Assembly (NCBI GenBank): GCA_002353575.1
Contig: DEJQ01000016.1
Coordinates: 1,844-42,969, forward strand
From: Prevotellaceae bacterium UBA2744
GTDB taxonomy: Bacteria > Bacteroidota > Bacteroidia > Bacteroidales > Bacteroidaceae
Reading direction: 5' to 3'
DNA length: 41,126 nt
Shown here: positions 18,306 to 26,614 of the stretch, in pieces
How positions within the stretch are numbered: position 1 is the stretch's first letter
How the letters are laid out: the number at the start of each line of letters is the position of its first letter
The notes under the pieces: generated by a model
Database searches by the model: none
Seen by the model: the letters and a program-made list of their open reading frames with translations, nothing else
What the model was told of the DNA's origin: nothing
Made by a program: the position numbers and the translations under genes

Positions 18306-18493
18306 TGCTTTTCGTTAAATATATTTTTTACGTTTATTCCGAACCAGACTATAGCAACACCGAAGAGTGCTGCCATAGCATAAGACATAGTGTCGCCAAG
18401 AACCGTGATAAGCCACAGACTGACTACAAAACAGACCGTCACAAAGAAGAGTGACAGGCAGAACACCGTTTTCTTGATTTTATTCATTTCCAT
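18302..18493 (-). CDS. Small membrane protein of unknown function
   Basis: A 63-residue protein if started at the ATG at 18493 (a second ATG two codons later at 18487 is possible). The reading frame stays open upstream to 18538 but that part overlaps the 3' end of cysS and is less likely translated. After a short basic N-terminus (MNKIKK) come two hydrophobic helices, about residues 8-30 and 33-52, then a short polar tail ending NEKQ. The stop overlaps the thrA start as ATGA. I do not recognise the family. Its place between cysS and thrA suggests co-expression, not a known role in threonine synthesis. Confidence 0.7.
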   Translation of the reverse strand: MEMNKIKKTVFCLSLFFVTVCFVVSLWLITVLGDTMSYAMAALFGVAIVWFGINVKNIFNEKQ

Positions 18494-18509
18494 CGGGATG
18501 GGCTCGAAT

Positions 18510-20003
18510 TTACCTATTGAGTTTCCAGCTGTAACCATCCTTGGTATCTTTCACCTCGAAACCAAGGTCGGCAAGACGGTCACGAATCAGGTCGCTTGTC
18601 GCCCAGTCTTTATTCTGCTTAGCCTTCATGCGCTGCTCGAGCAACATATCGACCACCTTTCCATAAGCTTCCTCGCGGGCTTCGTTGCCGCCCTCGCCTG
18701 TGCCTTCCTTCAGACCGAGCAGGTCGAAGATGAAGGTATGCATAAGGGAGGTGAGAGCCTGAAGGGCTTCCTTACCTATTGTCTCTTTCTTGTCAGCAAT
18801 GCTATTGATGAGTTTGCTTGCCTCGAACAGATTAGAGATGACTATCGGGGTATTGAAATCATCGCACATAGCATCGTAGCACTTCTGGCGGATGTCTTCT
18901 ACAGCCGCAGAAGTAACGCTACCTTCACCTTCGACAGGTTGCAAACCGCCCAGGGTCTTCCAGGCATCCATCAGTCGCTCCAACCCCTTCTCCGCTGCCT
19001 GCAATGCCTCGTTGGAGAAATCGACAGTAGAACGGTAGTGGGCCTGAAGGATGAAGAATCGGATTGTCATAGGACTGTATGCCTGTTCCAGTTTCTCGTG
19101 CTTTCCGCTGAAGAATTCAGGCAGGGTGATGAAGTTGCCAAGCGACTTACCCATCTTCTGTCCGTTGATGGTAATCATGTTGTTGTGGATCCAATACTTT
19201 ACCATCTGGTCGCCCTGGGATGCAACAGCCTGTGCTATCTCGCACTCATGATGAGGGAAAATGAGGTCCATTCCGCCTCCGTGGATATCGAAATGGCTAC
19301 CAAGATATTTTCTTCCCATAGCAGTACATTCACAGTGCCAGCCCGGAAAGCCTATACTCCAGGGACTCCTCCATCGCATGATGTGTTCCGGCTGGGCAGC
19401 CTTCCAGAGAGCGAAGTCAGCCTGGTTCTTCTTCTCGCCGACGCCAGCCAGTTCGCGACTTGCATCCTTCACGTTCTCAAGGGAACGGCCGGAAAGTATG
19501 CCATATTTATGATCCTTGTTGTAACTCTCTACATCGAAATAGATAGAACCGTTGCTTTCGTAAGCATATCCGTTTTTCAGAATCTCTTCTACAAGGTCTA
19601 TCTGTTCCATGATATGACCGGTGGCATGAGGTTCGATGCTTGGGCGCAGACAGCCAAGTGCATCCATTGCATCGTGATATCTGTTTGTATAGTACTGAGC
19701 CACCTCCATCGGTTCGAGCTGTTCCAGCCGAGCCTTCTTGGCTATCTTGTCCTCACCCTCATCGGCATCGTGCTCAAGATGACCCACATCGGTGATGTTG
19801 CGTACATATCTCACCTTATAACCCAGATGCATCAGAAAACGGAAAACCACGTCGAACGTGATAGCCGGGCGGGCATGACCCAAATGAGCATCGCCATAGA
19901 CCGTCGGGCCACACACATACATACCCACATGCCCCTCATTCAGAGGCTTGAAAACTTCCTTCCGTCTCGTCAACGTGTTATATACATAAAGAGCTTGTTC
20001 CAT
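18510..20003 (-). CDS. cysS: Cysteinyl-tRNA synthetase
   Basis: Charges tRNA-Cys with cysteine. Started at the ATG at 20003 the protein has 497 residues (MEQALYVYNTLTRRKEVF), which fits the family. The zinc-site Cys and class I HIGH motif appear as MYVCGPTVYGDAHLGHARP near residues 23-41, the second signature as GQKMGKSLGNF near 270, and the other zinc ligands in the GWHCECTAMG block near 210. A longer frame open to 20201 would add 66 residues that do not match the family and would run through the promoter, so I reject it. It is the first gene of the run down to pgpH; a TAACTTCG -7 element lies at 20025-20032. Confidence 0.96.
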   Translation of the reverse strand: MEQALYVYNTLTRRKEVFKPLNEGHVGMYVCGPTVYGDAHLGHARPAITFDVVFRFLMHLGYKVRYVRNITDVGHLEHDADEGEDKIAKKARLEQLEPMEVAQYYTNRYHDAMDALGCLRPSIEPHATGHIMEQIDLVEEILKNGYAYESNGSIYFDVESYNKDHKYGILSGRSLENVKDASRELAGVGEKKNQADFALWKAAQPEHIMRWRSPWSIGFPGWHCECTAMGRKYLGSHFDIHGGGMDLIFPHHECEIAQAVASQGDQMVKYWIHNNMITINGQKMGKSLGNFITLPEFFSGKHEKLEQAYSPMTIRFFILQAHYRSTVDFSNEALQAAEKGLERLMDAWKTLGGLQPVEGEGSVTSAAVEDIRQKCYDAMCDDFNTPIVISNLFEASKLINSIADKKETIGKEALQALTSLMHTFIFDLLGLKEGTGEGGNEAREEAYGKVVDMLLEQRMKAKQNKDWATSDLIRDRLADLGFEVKDTKDGYSWKLNR

Positions 20004-20024
20004 AATATTTACATTTTTGCGCCG

Positions 20025-20032
20025 CGAAGTTA
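20025..20032 (-). promoter_or_regulatory. -7 element for the cysS-thr-pgpH run
   Basis: On the minus strand TAACTTCG resembles the TAnnTTTG element and would start a transcript some 18 bases before the cysS ATG. No clear TTTG is found at the -33 distance, so support is moderate. The same TTCG variant occurs in front of dnaE on the other strand. Confidence 0.5.
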
Positions 20033-20146
20033 CGAATTTTCTGCTAATCAGACGTAAAAAGGCGAAGAAAAGTTTACATATAGTCCGTGCGCGCACATGA
20101 AGGACTGTCGCCAGCGGAATTTTCCGACTACATTGGCCTGATTTTT

Positions 20147-20190
20147 TTGCGCTCCAGTTAGAAAAAACTTTTTTCCCAGTTAGAGCGCAA
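20147..20190. repeat. Nested palindrome upstream of dnaE
   Basis: Outer arms TTGCGCTC (20147-20154) and GAGCGCAA (20183-20190) are perfect inverted repeats. Inside them lies a second perfect palindrome, GAAAAAACTTTTTTC (20161-20175), and two direct copies of CAGTTAGA (one before it, one after it). The right outer arm falls where a -33 element would be expected for the dnaE -7 element, so this could be an operator for dnaE or for the divergent cysS run. It could also form RNA structure if transcribed. Confidence 0.6.
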
Positions 20191-20209
20191 GTTTTTGTCA
20201 ATTATTTTG

Positions 20210-20217
20210 TATCTTCG
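20210..20217 (+). promoter_or_regulatory. -7 element of dnaE
   Basis: TATCTTCG at 20210-20217 resembles TAnnTTTG and ends only 7 bases before the dnaE ATG, implying an extremely short leader or a leaderless message. A good -33 TTTG is missing; its position overlaps the right arm of the palindrome. Confidence 0.5.
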
Positions 20218-20224
20218 CACCGCA

Positions 20225-23200
20225 ATGGAAGATTACGTACATTTACACGTTCACAGTCAGTATAGCATCCTCGACGGACAGGCATCTATAAGCAAGATGG
20301 TTGACAAGGCTATTGCCAACGGAATGAAAGGCATGGCACTTACCGACCACGGCAATATGTTTGGCATCAAGGAGTTTTTCAACTATGCAAAGAAAGTGAA
20401 TAAGGGCAGAGAAGAGAAATTCGTGCCCATCTTCGGATGTGAAGTCTATTGTGCACGCCGCACTTTGGAACAGAAGGAGAACAACGGCATTGACCCCAGC
20501 GGATGGCACTTGATTCTGCTGGCAAAGAACGAGGTAGGTTACCACAATCTGGTGAAGCTGGTAAGCAAGGCGTGGGTGGACGGATATTACCACCGTCCGC
20601 GAACCGACCACAAAGAACTGGAGAAACACCACGAAGGGCTGATAGTATCGTCCGCCTGTCTGGCTGGAGAACTGCCCTACTACATACGTCGCGGTCAGAT
20701 AGAGAAGGCCGAGGAGAGCGTGAAGTGGTTCAAGAACCTGTTTGGCGAGGACTTCTACATTGAACTGATGCGCCACGAGGTGAAAAACCCGAACCAGAGG
20801 GCAAACAGGGAGGTGTACGAGGAACAGAAAAAGGTGGAACCGCACCTGATAGAACTGGCACGCAAATACGATGTAAAACTCATCTGCTCGAACGACTCAC
20901 ATTTCGTAGATGAAGAAAACGCAGAAGCACATGACAGACTACTCTGCCTGTCAACGGGAAAAGACCTCGATGACCCGAACCGTATGCTTTATTCAAAGCA
21001 GGAATGGTTCAAGACACGCGAAGAGATGAACGCAGTGTTCAGCGACATTCCGGAAGCACTGTCGAATACCATAGAAATACTGAACAAGGTTGAGCAGTAT
21101 GACATAGACCATGCTCCTATCATGCCGTTCTTCGAGATTCCGGAGGAATTTGGAACAGAAGAGGAATACCGCCAGCGACTGACGGAGAAGGACCTGTTTG
21201 ACGAGTTCACCCAAGACGAAAAGGGAAACGTGGTGCTAAGCCAGGAGGAGGCAGAGAAGAAGATAAAGAAACTGGGAGGCTACGAAAAGCTGTACAGAAT
21301 AAAGTTCGAGGCCGACTATCTGAAAAAACTCACATACGACGGAGCGAAACCATTGTATGGCGACCCTATTCCGCCAGACGTAAAGGAACAGATCGACTTC
21401 GAATTGCACGTGATGAAGACTATGGGATTCCCCGGCTACTTCCTTATCGTATCTGACTTCATACGGGCAGCTCGTGAAGAGCTGGGAGTATGGGTTGGTC
21501 CGGGACGTGGATCAGCAGCCGGCAGCGCCGTTGCATACTGTCTGGGCATCACAAAGATAGATCCGATAAAATACGACCTTCTGTTTGAACGTTTCCTGAA
21601 CCCCGACCGTATCTCACTGCCCGATATCGATACAGACTTCGACGATGACGGACGAGGCAAAGTACTACAATGGGTGACAGAAAAATACGGAGCAGAAAAA
21701 GTAGCACACATCATCACCTACGGAACGATGGCGACCAAACTGGCCATCAAGGATGTAGCCAGAATACAAAAGGTGCCGCTCAACGTGAGCAACGCGCTTT
21801 GCAAGGCAATACCCGACAAACTGCCCAACGGCAAAAAACTAAATCTGCCCAATGCCATCGAGTGTATCCCGGAACTGAAAGACGCTGCCACATCGACCGA
21901 CCCACTGCTGCGCGACACAATGCGCTATGCGGTGATGCTTGAAAACAACGTAAGAAACACTGGAGTTCATGCCTGTGGAACAATCATCTGTCGCGATGCC
22001 ATCGACGACTGGGTGCCGGTCAGCACTGCCGACGATAAGGAGACAGGCGAAAAAGTGCGGTGTACTCAATACGACGGCCACGTAATCGAGGAAACAGGAC
22101 TCATCAAGATGGACTTCCTGGGCCTGAAAACACTGAGCATCCTCAAAGAGGCAGTAGAAAACATAAAGGACAGCCTTGGTGTGGAGGTCAACGTGGACGA
22201 CATAGACATTAACGACCCTGCCACGTACCAGTTATACTGCGACGGGCGAACCATCGGTACGTTCCAGTTCGAATCGACCGGCATGCAGCGCTACCTGAAG
22301 GAACTACAACCGCATGCGTTTGAAGATCTCATCGCCATGAATGCGCTGTACAGACCAGGGCCTATGGACTACATCCCCGATTTCATCGACAGAAAACAAG
22401 GACGCAAGCCTATTGTTTACGATATCCCCTGCATGGAGAAATACCTGAAGGACACGTACGGAATCACTGTCTATCAGGAACAGGTGATGTTGCTTTCACG
22501 ACAGCTGGCAAACTTCACCCGAGGCGAGAGCGACGCTCTGCGAAAAGCAATGGGAAAGAAGAAAAAGGACATCGTAGATGCGATGAAACCGAAGTTTATA
22601 GAGCAGGGAAAGGAAAACGGGCACAAGCCGGAGGTACTTGAAAAGATATGGGCTGACTGGGAAAAATTTGCAAGCTACGCCTTCAATAAAAGTCACGCCA
22701 CATGCTATTCGTGGGTTGCCTTCCAAACGGCATTCCTAAAGGCCAGATTCCCGGCGCAGTACATGGCAGCAGTCATGAGCCGAAGTCTGGATAACATAAG
22801 TGACATCCGCAAGCTGATGGACGAATGCAAGGCCGTTGGCATCAACACACTGGGACCGAACGTGAACGAATCAAGACTAAAGTTCTCCGTAAACAAAGAA
22901 GGCGACATACGATTCGGCATGGGAGGCATAAAGGGTGTCGGCGAGAGCGGTGTTATAGCCATCATCAAAGAACGCGAAAAAAACGGTGAATTCAGGAATA
23001 TGTTCGACTTTTTCGAACGAATCAACATGGCAGCCTGTAACCGTAAGTGTCTGGAAGGTCTCATCCTGTCAGGTGCAATGGACGGCTTCAAGGAACTGCC
23101 CCGCGAAGGCTATTTCGCTTATACAGGCAAGGGAACAGAAACATACCTCGACGTACTGATGAGATACGGACAAAAGTATCAGATTGCCAAGCAGCAAGCC

Positions 23201-23932
23201 ACCCAGTCACTATTTGGAGCTATGGACTTTGCGGAGACTGTGGTTCGTCCACCGTTTCCAAGTGAAATCTCGTATTGGGGAACTCTGGAACGTCTGAACA
23301 AAGAACGCGAACTCGTAGGTATCTATCTCTCCGCACACCCGTTGGATGACTATGCCTTTGTACTGAACAATGTGTGCAACACTAAACTGCCGCAACTTGA
23401 AGACAAGGCACAGTTGGCAGCAAAGAAAGAACTTACCTTCGGTGGAATCGTGACCAACATACGCGTCGGCGAAACGAAACGTGGAAATCTGTACGGGATT
23501 GTGAAAATGGAAGACTTTACAGGTAGCGGAGAACTGGCGATGTTCGGTAAAGACTGGCTCGACTTCCACAACTGCTTCATAGAAGGAGCATCACTGTTCA
23601 TCAGAGCATCCATGGTGCCCAGCCAATGGAAACCAAACGAATTCATGATGCAGATAAAGACAGTGGAACTGCTATCTGAGGTCAAAGATAGTCTGGTGGA
23701 AAAAATCACGCTGACAGTTCCGCTGGAATCGATGACTTCCACTTTGGTACAAGACCTGGCAGAAATTGTACAGGAATGCCCCGGGGAATCAGAACTATAT
23801 TTCAATGTACATTCAAATGCCTACGGAATATCGACACGGCTGTTCTCCCGAAAGACCAAGATAGCCGTACAGAAACCACTTATCCACTTCTTCGAGGCTC
23901 ACAAAGAAATAGAAATAAGTGTCAATACATAA
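20225..23932 (+). CDS. dnaE: DNA polymerase III alpha subunit
   Basis: Replicative polymerase catalytic subunit. With the ATG at 20225 the protein has 1235 residues (MEDYVHLHVHSQYSILDG). The PHP domain is at about 1-280 (HVHSQYS and LTDHGNMFG), the C-family polymerase core follows, with the metal-binding aspartates in LPDIDTDFDDDGRG near 470 and the GPGRGSAAGS loop near 430, then finger and helix-hairpin-helix regions (MGGIKGVGESG) and an OB fold around 1070-1150. A frame extending ten codons upstream starts inside the promoter and is rejected. Slightly longer than the E. coli enzyme. Identity is certain. Confidence 0.97.
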   Translation: MEDYVHLHVHSQYSILDGQASISKMVDKAIANGMKGMALTDHGNMFGIKEFFNYAKKVNKGREEKFVPIFGCEVYCARRTLEQKENNGIDPSGWHLILLAKNEVGYHNLVKLVSKAWVDGYYHRPRTDHKELEKHHEGLIVSSACLAGELPYYIRRGQIEKAEESVKWFKNLFGEDFYIELMRHEVKNPNQRANREVYEEQKKVEPHLIELARKYDVKLICSNDSHFVDEENAEAHDRLLCLSTGKDLDDPNRMLYSKQEWFKTREEMNAVFSDIPEALSNTIEILNKVEQYDIDHAPIMPFFEIPEEFGTEEEYRQRLTEKDLFDEFTQDEKGNVVLSQEEAEKKIKKLGGYEKLYRIKFEADYLKKLTYDGAKPLYGDPIPPDVKEQIDFELHVMKTMGFPGYFLIVSDFIRAAREELGVWVGPGRGSAAGSAVAYCLGITKIDPIKYDLLFERFLNPDRISLPDIDTDFDDDGRGKVLQWVTEKYGAEKVAHIITYGTMATKLAIKDVARIQKVPLNVSNALCKAIPDKLPNGKKLNLPNAIECIPELKDAATSTDPLLRDTMRYAVMLENNVRNTGVHACGTIICRDAIDDWVPVSTADDKETGEKVRCTQYDGHVIEETGLIKMDFLGLKTLSILKEAVENIKDSLGVEVNVDDIDINDPATYQLYCDGRTIGTFQFESTGMQRYLKELQPHAFEDLIAMNALYRPGPMDYIPDFIDRKQGRKPIVYDIPCMEKYLKDTYGITVYQEQVMLLSRQLANFTRGESDALRKAMGKKKKDIVDAMKPKFIEQGKENGHKPEVLEKIWADWEKFASYAFNKSHATCYSWVAFQTAFLKARFPAQYMAAVMSRSLDNISDIRKLMDECKAVGINTLGPNVNESRLKFSVNKEGDIRFGMGGIKGVGESGVIAIIKEREKNGEFRNMFDFFERINMAACNRKCLEGLILSGAMDGFKELPREGYFAYTGKGTETYLDVLMRYGQKYQIAKQQATQSLFGAMDFAETVVRPPFPSEISYWGTLERLNKERELVGIYLSAHPLDDYAFVLNNVCNTKLPQLEDKAQLAAKKELTFGGIVTNIRVGETKRGNLYGIVKMEDFTGSGELAMFGKDWLDFHNCFIEGASLFIRASMVPSQWKPNEFMMQIKTVELLSEVKDSLVEKITLTVPLESMTSTLVQDLAEIVQECPGESELYFNVHSNAYGISTRLFSRKTKIAVQKPLIHFFEAHKEIEISVNT

Positions 23933-23973
23933 AACAATCAAATATCAATAACCCATTTAAAACAATTACGATT

Positions 23974-24282
23974 ATGGAAATTACAGATTCTAATTACGAA
24001 GCAATCGTTGCAGAAGGCAAGCCAATGGTCGTTGACTTCTGGGCAACATGGTGCGGTCCCTGCAAGATGGTAGGTCCTACTATCGAAGCACTCGCAGAAC
24101 AATATGCAGGCAAAGTAAATGTCGGCAAGGTTGACGTTGACGAAAACGAAGAACTGGCTGCAAAGTTCGGCATTCGCAACATTCCTACAGTTCTCTTCAT
24201 AAAGGACGGGCAGATCGTTGACAAAGTAGTCGGCGCAGCTGCAAGACCTGTTTACGAAGAGAAAATCCAGGCACTGCTATGA
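23974..24282 (+). CDS. trxA: Thioredoxin
   Basis: Cytoplasmic disulfide reductant. The ATG at 23974 gives a 102-residue protein with the redox motif WCGPC (Cys27 and Cys30), cis-Pro segment IRNIPTVLFIKDG, and normal thioredoxin length. An open frame reaches back to 23776 inside dnaE, but the extra 66 residues are unlike thioredoxins. The gap to dnaE is 41 bases; no clear promoter was found, so it may be read through from dnaE. The stop overlaps the next gene's ATG (ATGA), suggesting that gene is translated with it. Confidence 0.97.
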   Translation: MEITDSNYEAIVAEGKPMVVDFWATWCGPCKMVGPTIEALAEQYAGKVNVGKVDVDENEELAAKFGIRNIPTVLFIKDGQIVDKVVGAAARPVYEEKIQALL

Positions 24283-24611
24283 GTTCAATAGACAACGAAA
24301 TCCTGTTGGGCGCAGAAGAAGATGCCAAAGAAGTGGCCTTCATCTACAACTATATAGGTCAGGAGAACTGCGAGAAAATAAGCGAAGACGATGTCTATTA
24401 TTGCATAGATGTAGTCCTGGAATATCTCGATTCAATCAGTTCGAAAACAGACGAGGACGGTTTTATCGATATTGACGTAGAAGAAATCGTTCGCTATATA
24501 GAGAAGAAAGCAAAAAAAGAAGGCATGGGACCTTATGATCACGATGCCCTCATGCTTATCGTAGATGCCGAACTGGAATACAACGAACAGCAGACTGACG
24601 AGGAAAACTAA
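24279..24611 (+). CDS. Small acidic protein of unknown function, coupled to trxA
   Basis: A 110-residue, strongly acidic soluble protein with no signal or membrane segment. Its start overlaps the trxA stop by 4 bases. Notable parts are IYNYIGQENCEKISEDD (about 24-40), an Asp-rich stretch with DEDGFIDIDVEEIV (about 62-75), and a charged tail ending QQTDEEN. It carries two Cys residues (about 33 and 45). I do not recognise a named family. The EF-hand-like look of the Asp-rich stretch may be chance. Coupling to thioredoxin hints at a redox-linked partner, which is only inference. Confidence 0.8.
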   Translation: MSSIDNEILLGAEEDAKEVAFIYNYIGQENCEKISEDDVYYCIDVVLEYLDSISSKTDEDGFIDIDVEEIVRYIEKKAKKEGMGPYDHDALMLIVDAELEYNEQQTDEEN

Positions 24612-25018
24612 AACCTCACCACCCTGCTACCATCCGCTTCCTCCTCGATGTACACCTTTACGGCGTCGTCGGGGAGGATGCTTTCTATGAGTTCCGGCCA
24701 CTCCATAAAACACAAGCAACCGCTGTCGATATAATCATAATAACCGATATCTAATGCCTCGCCAATATTCTTGATACGATAAAAATCGAAATGATAGATG
24801 AGGTCGCCTGCTCCACTGAGATACTCATTGACTATGGCAAAGGTAGGAGAATTAATAACATCACGCACACCTAAAGCCTCACAAACGGCACTTATAAAAG
24901 TAGTCTTACCCGCTCCCATCTTTCCATAGAAAGCGAATATCCTGCGGTCGTCTATCTGCCTGACAAATTCTTCAGCAGCCTTACTTATTTCATTTAAATT
25001 GTCAATTCTGATTTCCAT
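24608..25018 (-). CDS. tsaE: TsaE, tRNA t6A synthesis ATPase
   Basis: P-loop ATPase needed with TsaB and TsaD for the N6-threonylcarbamoyl adenosine modification at position 37 of ANN-decoding tRNAs. The 136-residue protein has Walker A FYGKMGAGKTTF near residues 29-40, SPTFAIVNEY near 57-66, and the FDFYRIKN and CFMEWPE blocks typical of TsaE. Length is normal. It is the last gene of the aroA-porW-porX run, 28 bases after porX. Its stop codon overlaps, on the opposite strand, that of the acidic protein gene. Confidence 0.96.
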   Translation of the reverse strand: MEIRIDNLNEISKAAEEFVRQIDDRRIFAFYGKMGAGKTTFISAVCEALGVRDVINSPTFAIVNEYLSGAGDLIYHFDFYRIKNIGEALDIGYYDYIDSGCLCFMEWPELIESILPDDAVKVYIEEEADGSRVVRF

Positions 25019-25046
25019 AGCGGATTAATATCAAATTCTGTTCTTA

Positions 25047-26597
25047 TTACTTTTTTCTTTTACTTTGCATAGAGATGAGCGGAATAAGCATTTCCTCCAT
25101 CGAGATTCCACCATGCTGGAATGTATTTTTATAATATCCCACATAATAATTGTAGTTGTTGGGATAGGCAAAGAAATCATCATTCTGGGCGAAGATATAT
25201 GCCGTACTGATATTGGGCGAGGGCAGGAAGGCTGCCGACGGACGCTTCAGTTCAAATACTTGCTTGGGATTATAACTGAGATTCTTCCCCAACTTATATC
25301 GCAGATTCGTATTAGTATTCTTATCACCTATGACCTTGATCGGATTATTCACACGAATACTTCCATGATCGGTTGTGATGACAATCTTTGCATCCGTCTT
25401 TGCCAATTCCTTGAAAAGATCGCTGACGGGCGAATTGCGGAACCAAGAGGCTGTGATACTACGGTAAGCCTTTTCATCGCTTGCCAACTCACGAACCATA
25501 CGCGATTCTGTACGAGCATGACTCAGCATGTCAATGAAATTGATGACCAGCACATTCAAATCATTACTCATAAGAGTACGAAAGCGTTCAACCAGTTTTT
25601 CGCTATCGTTTGAGCCCATCAACTTATAATACGAGAATGAGTAATGCTTGCGATAGCGGTCGAACTGAGTCTGAATGAGCGGAGCCTCATTCAGGTTCTT
25701 CCCCTCCTCTTCATCTTCGTCAACCCACAAGTCAGGATACATCTCAGCTATCTGTTGAGGCATCAGTCCAGAGAATATCGCATTACGTGCATATTGGGTC
25801 GCAGTGGGAAGAATACTGAGATATAGCTGGTCATCAAACGTGAAATCGTCTGACAATTCTTTACTGATTTCCCTCCACTGGTCGTAACGGAAATTGTCGA
25901 ATACGACAAGGAATACTTTCTCGCCTTCACTGAGCAGAGGGAAAATGACCTTCTTAAAAATATCAGGAGACATCATGGGACGATTGTCTTTGTCGTTAAC
26001 CCAATCAAGATAATTCTTGCGTATGAAACGGGCAAACTCCTTATTGGCCTCTTCTTTCTGCTGCTGAAGCATTTCACTCATTTCCGATTCAGTGTCAGCC
26101 AACTCCAACTCCCAATGTACAAGGCGTTTATACACTTCCTTCCAGTCTTCGATAGTATAGGAATCATTTATCTGCATTCCTATCTTCATAAAGTTCTGCT
26201 GATATATGGTATTGACCACCTCGGTCTCTATCTCCTTCTTATGCAAGTGCTTCTTCAGAGTAAGCAGAATCTGCGACGGATTAACCGGTTTTATGAGGTA
26301 ATCGGCAATTTTTGAGCCGATAGCCTGATCCATGATATTTTCCTCCTCACTCTTCGTAATCATTACTATCGGAATAGTCGGGTGTAGCTCCTTGATGTGG
26401 GAAAGAGTCTCCAGACCGCTCAGTCCGGGCATATTCTCATCGAGAAATATGAGATCATAGGTATGCTCTTTGCACATATCGAGAGCATCCCTTCCATTAT
26501 TGGCAGTATGTACCTCATAATCTTTCTTCTCAAGAAATATGATATAGGGGGTGAGAAGTTCTATCTCATCATCGACCCAAAGTAGCAAACCATTCAT
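25047..26597 (-). CDS. porX: PorX: response regulator with PglZ phosphatase domain
   Basis: Regulator of type IX secretion in Bacteroidetes. The 516-residue protein combines a receiver domain (about 1-120) with acidic pocket Asp9-Asp10, phosphoacceptor Asp53 in LIFLDENMPG, Thr81 and Lys103, with a helical linker and a PglZ/alkaline-phosphatase-like domain (about 160-516). The latter keeps metal-site elements LVVFDNFRYDQW, the presumed nucleophile Thr265 (LPTATQYARN), MLSHAR and TTDHGS (Asp410-His411). This layout is that of PorX, which in P. gingivalis works with kinase PorY and sigma factor SigP; neither of those is in the window. It lies 17 bases after a PorW-like gene. Confidence 0.95.
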   Translation of the reverse strand: MNGLLLWVDDEIELLTPYIIFLEKKDYEVHTANNGRDALDMCKEHTYDLIFLDENMPGLSGLETLSHIKELHPTIPIVMITKSEEENIMDQAIGSKIADYLIKPVNPSQILLTLKKHLHKKEIETEVVNTIYQQNFMKIGMQINDSYTIEDWKEVYKRLVHWELELADTESEMSEMLQQQKEEANKEFARFIRKNYLDWVNDKDNRPMMSPDIFKKVIFPLLSEGEKVFLVVFDNFRYDQWREISKELSDDFTFDDQLYLSILPTATQYARNAIFSGLMPQQIAEMYPDLWVDEDEEEGKNLNEAPLIQTQFDRYRKHYSFSYYKLMGSNDSEKLVERFRTLMSNDLNVLVINFIDMLSHARTESRMVRELASDEKAYRSITASWFRNSPVSDLFKELAKTDAKIVITTDHGSIRVNNPIKVIGDKNTNTNLRYKLGKNLSYNPKQVFELKRPSAAFLPSPNISTAYIFAQNDDFFAYPNNYNYYVGYYKNTFQHGGISMEEMLIPLISMQSKRKK

Positions 26598-26614
26598 TCT
26601 GATATAGAATTTAG

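Noticed and set aside
18390..20057. A 555-codon plus-strand open frame opposite cysS
   Set aside because: cysS has all family motifs on the minus strand; the long antisense frame has none.
20004..20201. N-terminal extension of cysS by 66 codons
   Set aside because: It runs through the intergenic promoter and palindrome region, and the family starts at MEQALYVYNT.
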